In this document: piece after piece, positions 63,511 through 64,000 of the stretch
Numbering within the stretch: the stretch's first letter is position 1
Layout: every line of letters starts with the position of its first letter
NCBI RefSeq assembly: GCF_039631295.1
Contig: NZ_JBDIVE010000001.1
Coordinates: 124,001 to 188,000 of the forward strand
From: Viridibacterium sediminicola
GTDB taxonomy: Bacteria; Pseudomonadota; Gammaproteobacteria; Burkholderiales; Rhodocyclaceae
Direction: 5' to 3'
DNA length: 64,000 nucleotides
Notes under the pieces: model-generated
Told to the model about the DNA's origin: nothing
Seen by the model: the letters and a program-made list of their open reading frames with translations, nothing else
The model's database searches: none
Translations under genes and position numbers: made by a program

Positions 63511-64000
63511 TTACTTGAGCGGCTCCCACTTGCCTGCCTTGAGCGTGTAGACGGTGACCACGCCGTCCTTCAGATCGCCCTTCTCATCGAACTTGATGGT
63601 GCTGGTGACGCCCTTGAACTGGATTTTCTTGAGCGCCGGCAAATACTTGGCCGGCTCCACCGAGCCTGCCGCCTTCATCGATTCGATGATCGCCGAAGCG
63701 GCATCGTAGGCGTAGGGCGAGTAAGCCTGCACCTCGGCATCAAAGCGCTTCTTGAAGCGCGTACGGAACTGGGTCATCTGATCCAGCGGCACGCCAGGCT
63801 GGGTGCAGTAAGCACTGCCTTCGGTGATCGAATCGCCCGCGAGCTTGATCAGCTCGGGCGTACACCCACCGTCCCCCATCAGGAAGGTGGCCTTGATGCC
63901 CAGCTGCTTGATCTGCTTGGCCATCGGCCCGCCTTGCGGGTCCATGCCGCCGAAGAAAATGACCTCGGGGTTCTGCGCCTTGACCTTGGTGAGAATGGTC
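63511..64000 (-). CDS. Branched-chain amino-acid-binding protein, N-terminal part outside window
   Basis: The last 163 residues of a type I periplasmic binding protein of the LivJ/LivK family. The frame is open to the window edge, starting in TILTKVKAQNPEVIFFGGMDPQGG. Family features are FFGG, the KATFLMGDGGC strand, the FKKRFDAEVQAYSPYAYDAASAIIESMKAAGS helix block and FKGVTSTIKFDEKGDLK near the end. It captures leucine, isoleucine, valine or related ligands for LivHMGF; specificity cannot be judged from this half. Confidence 0.9.
   Translation of the reverse strand, partial: TILTKVKAQNPEVIFFGGMDPQGGPMAKQIKQLGIKATFLMGDGGCTPELIKLAGDSITEGSAYCTQPGVPLDQMTQFRTRFKKRFDAEVQAYSPYAYDAASAIIESMKAAGSVEPAKYLPALKKIQFKGVTSTIKFDEKGDLKDGVVTVYTLKAGKWEPLK

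Overview
The window looks like a chromosomal core region of a GC-rich betaproteobacterium. The evidence is gene order: TPR protein-lolB-ispE-tRNA-Gln-prs-rplY-pth-ychF; ftsY-ftsE-ftsX-rpoH; zapD-coaE; pilMNOPQ-aroK-aroB-dgt-gltBD beside ponA; cyaY/lptM-lysA; and glnA-ntrB-ntrC. I would guess Rhodocyclales or a neighbouring order, but the sequence alone does not settle the genus. Coding density is high. Many neighbouring genes overlap by ATGA, GTGA or TGATG, so translational coupling is common. There is one tRNA, no rRNA, no CRISPR array and no prophage. The only mobile-type gene is a REP-associated tyrosine transposase.

Layout. 1-3 kb: end of a PAS/GGDEF diguanylate cyclase, an amidase remnant and an ankyrin-repeat protein. 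3-10 kb: a leftward housekeeping operon for lipoprotein sorting, isoprenoid precursor, PRPP and translation. 10-19 kb: mutM, a dynamin-like GTPase, ferredoxin-coaD-rsmD, then ftsY, an extra alpha/beta hydrolase, ftsEX and rpoH. A perfect CIRCE operator lies over the rpoH promoter. 19-25 kb: Sco1, zapD, coaE, a SPOR protein, mipA, coaX and birA. 25-30 kb: the nitrogen-control genes ntrC, ntrB and glnA. 30-33 kb: nadA and a small three-gene cassette. 33-43 kb: glutamate synthase, a RAYT transposase, dgt, aroB and aroK. 43-48 kb: type IV pilus assembly genes. 48-59 kb: ponA, cyaY, lptM, lysA, hslR, a CBS protein, a hemerythrin-like protein, queC, ackA, glmU and amt. 59-64 kb: a thioesterase and a branched-chain amino-acid ABC transporter, cut by the window edge.

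Nitrogen assimilation is the dominant theme. glnA, gltBD, ntrBC, a modified Amt transporter and the liv transporter lie within 40 kb. I found sigma-54 promoter matches ahead of glnA and amt, and NtrC-like dyads (GCAC-N7-GTGC type) ahead of glnA, ntrB and amt. Together these predict an NtrC-controlled regulon with autoregulation.

Two items look most worth following. The first is the cassette at 31.4-33.0 kb: a 92-residue protein with a Gly/Asp/Ser tail, a 2-oxoglutarate/Fe(II) oxygenase and an HD-like metal protein. A strong hairpin separates the first gene from the two enzyme genes, which resembles a peptide-modification (RiPP-like) operon. The second is an ammonium transporter that carries an OmpA-like periplasmic domain at its N terminus.
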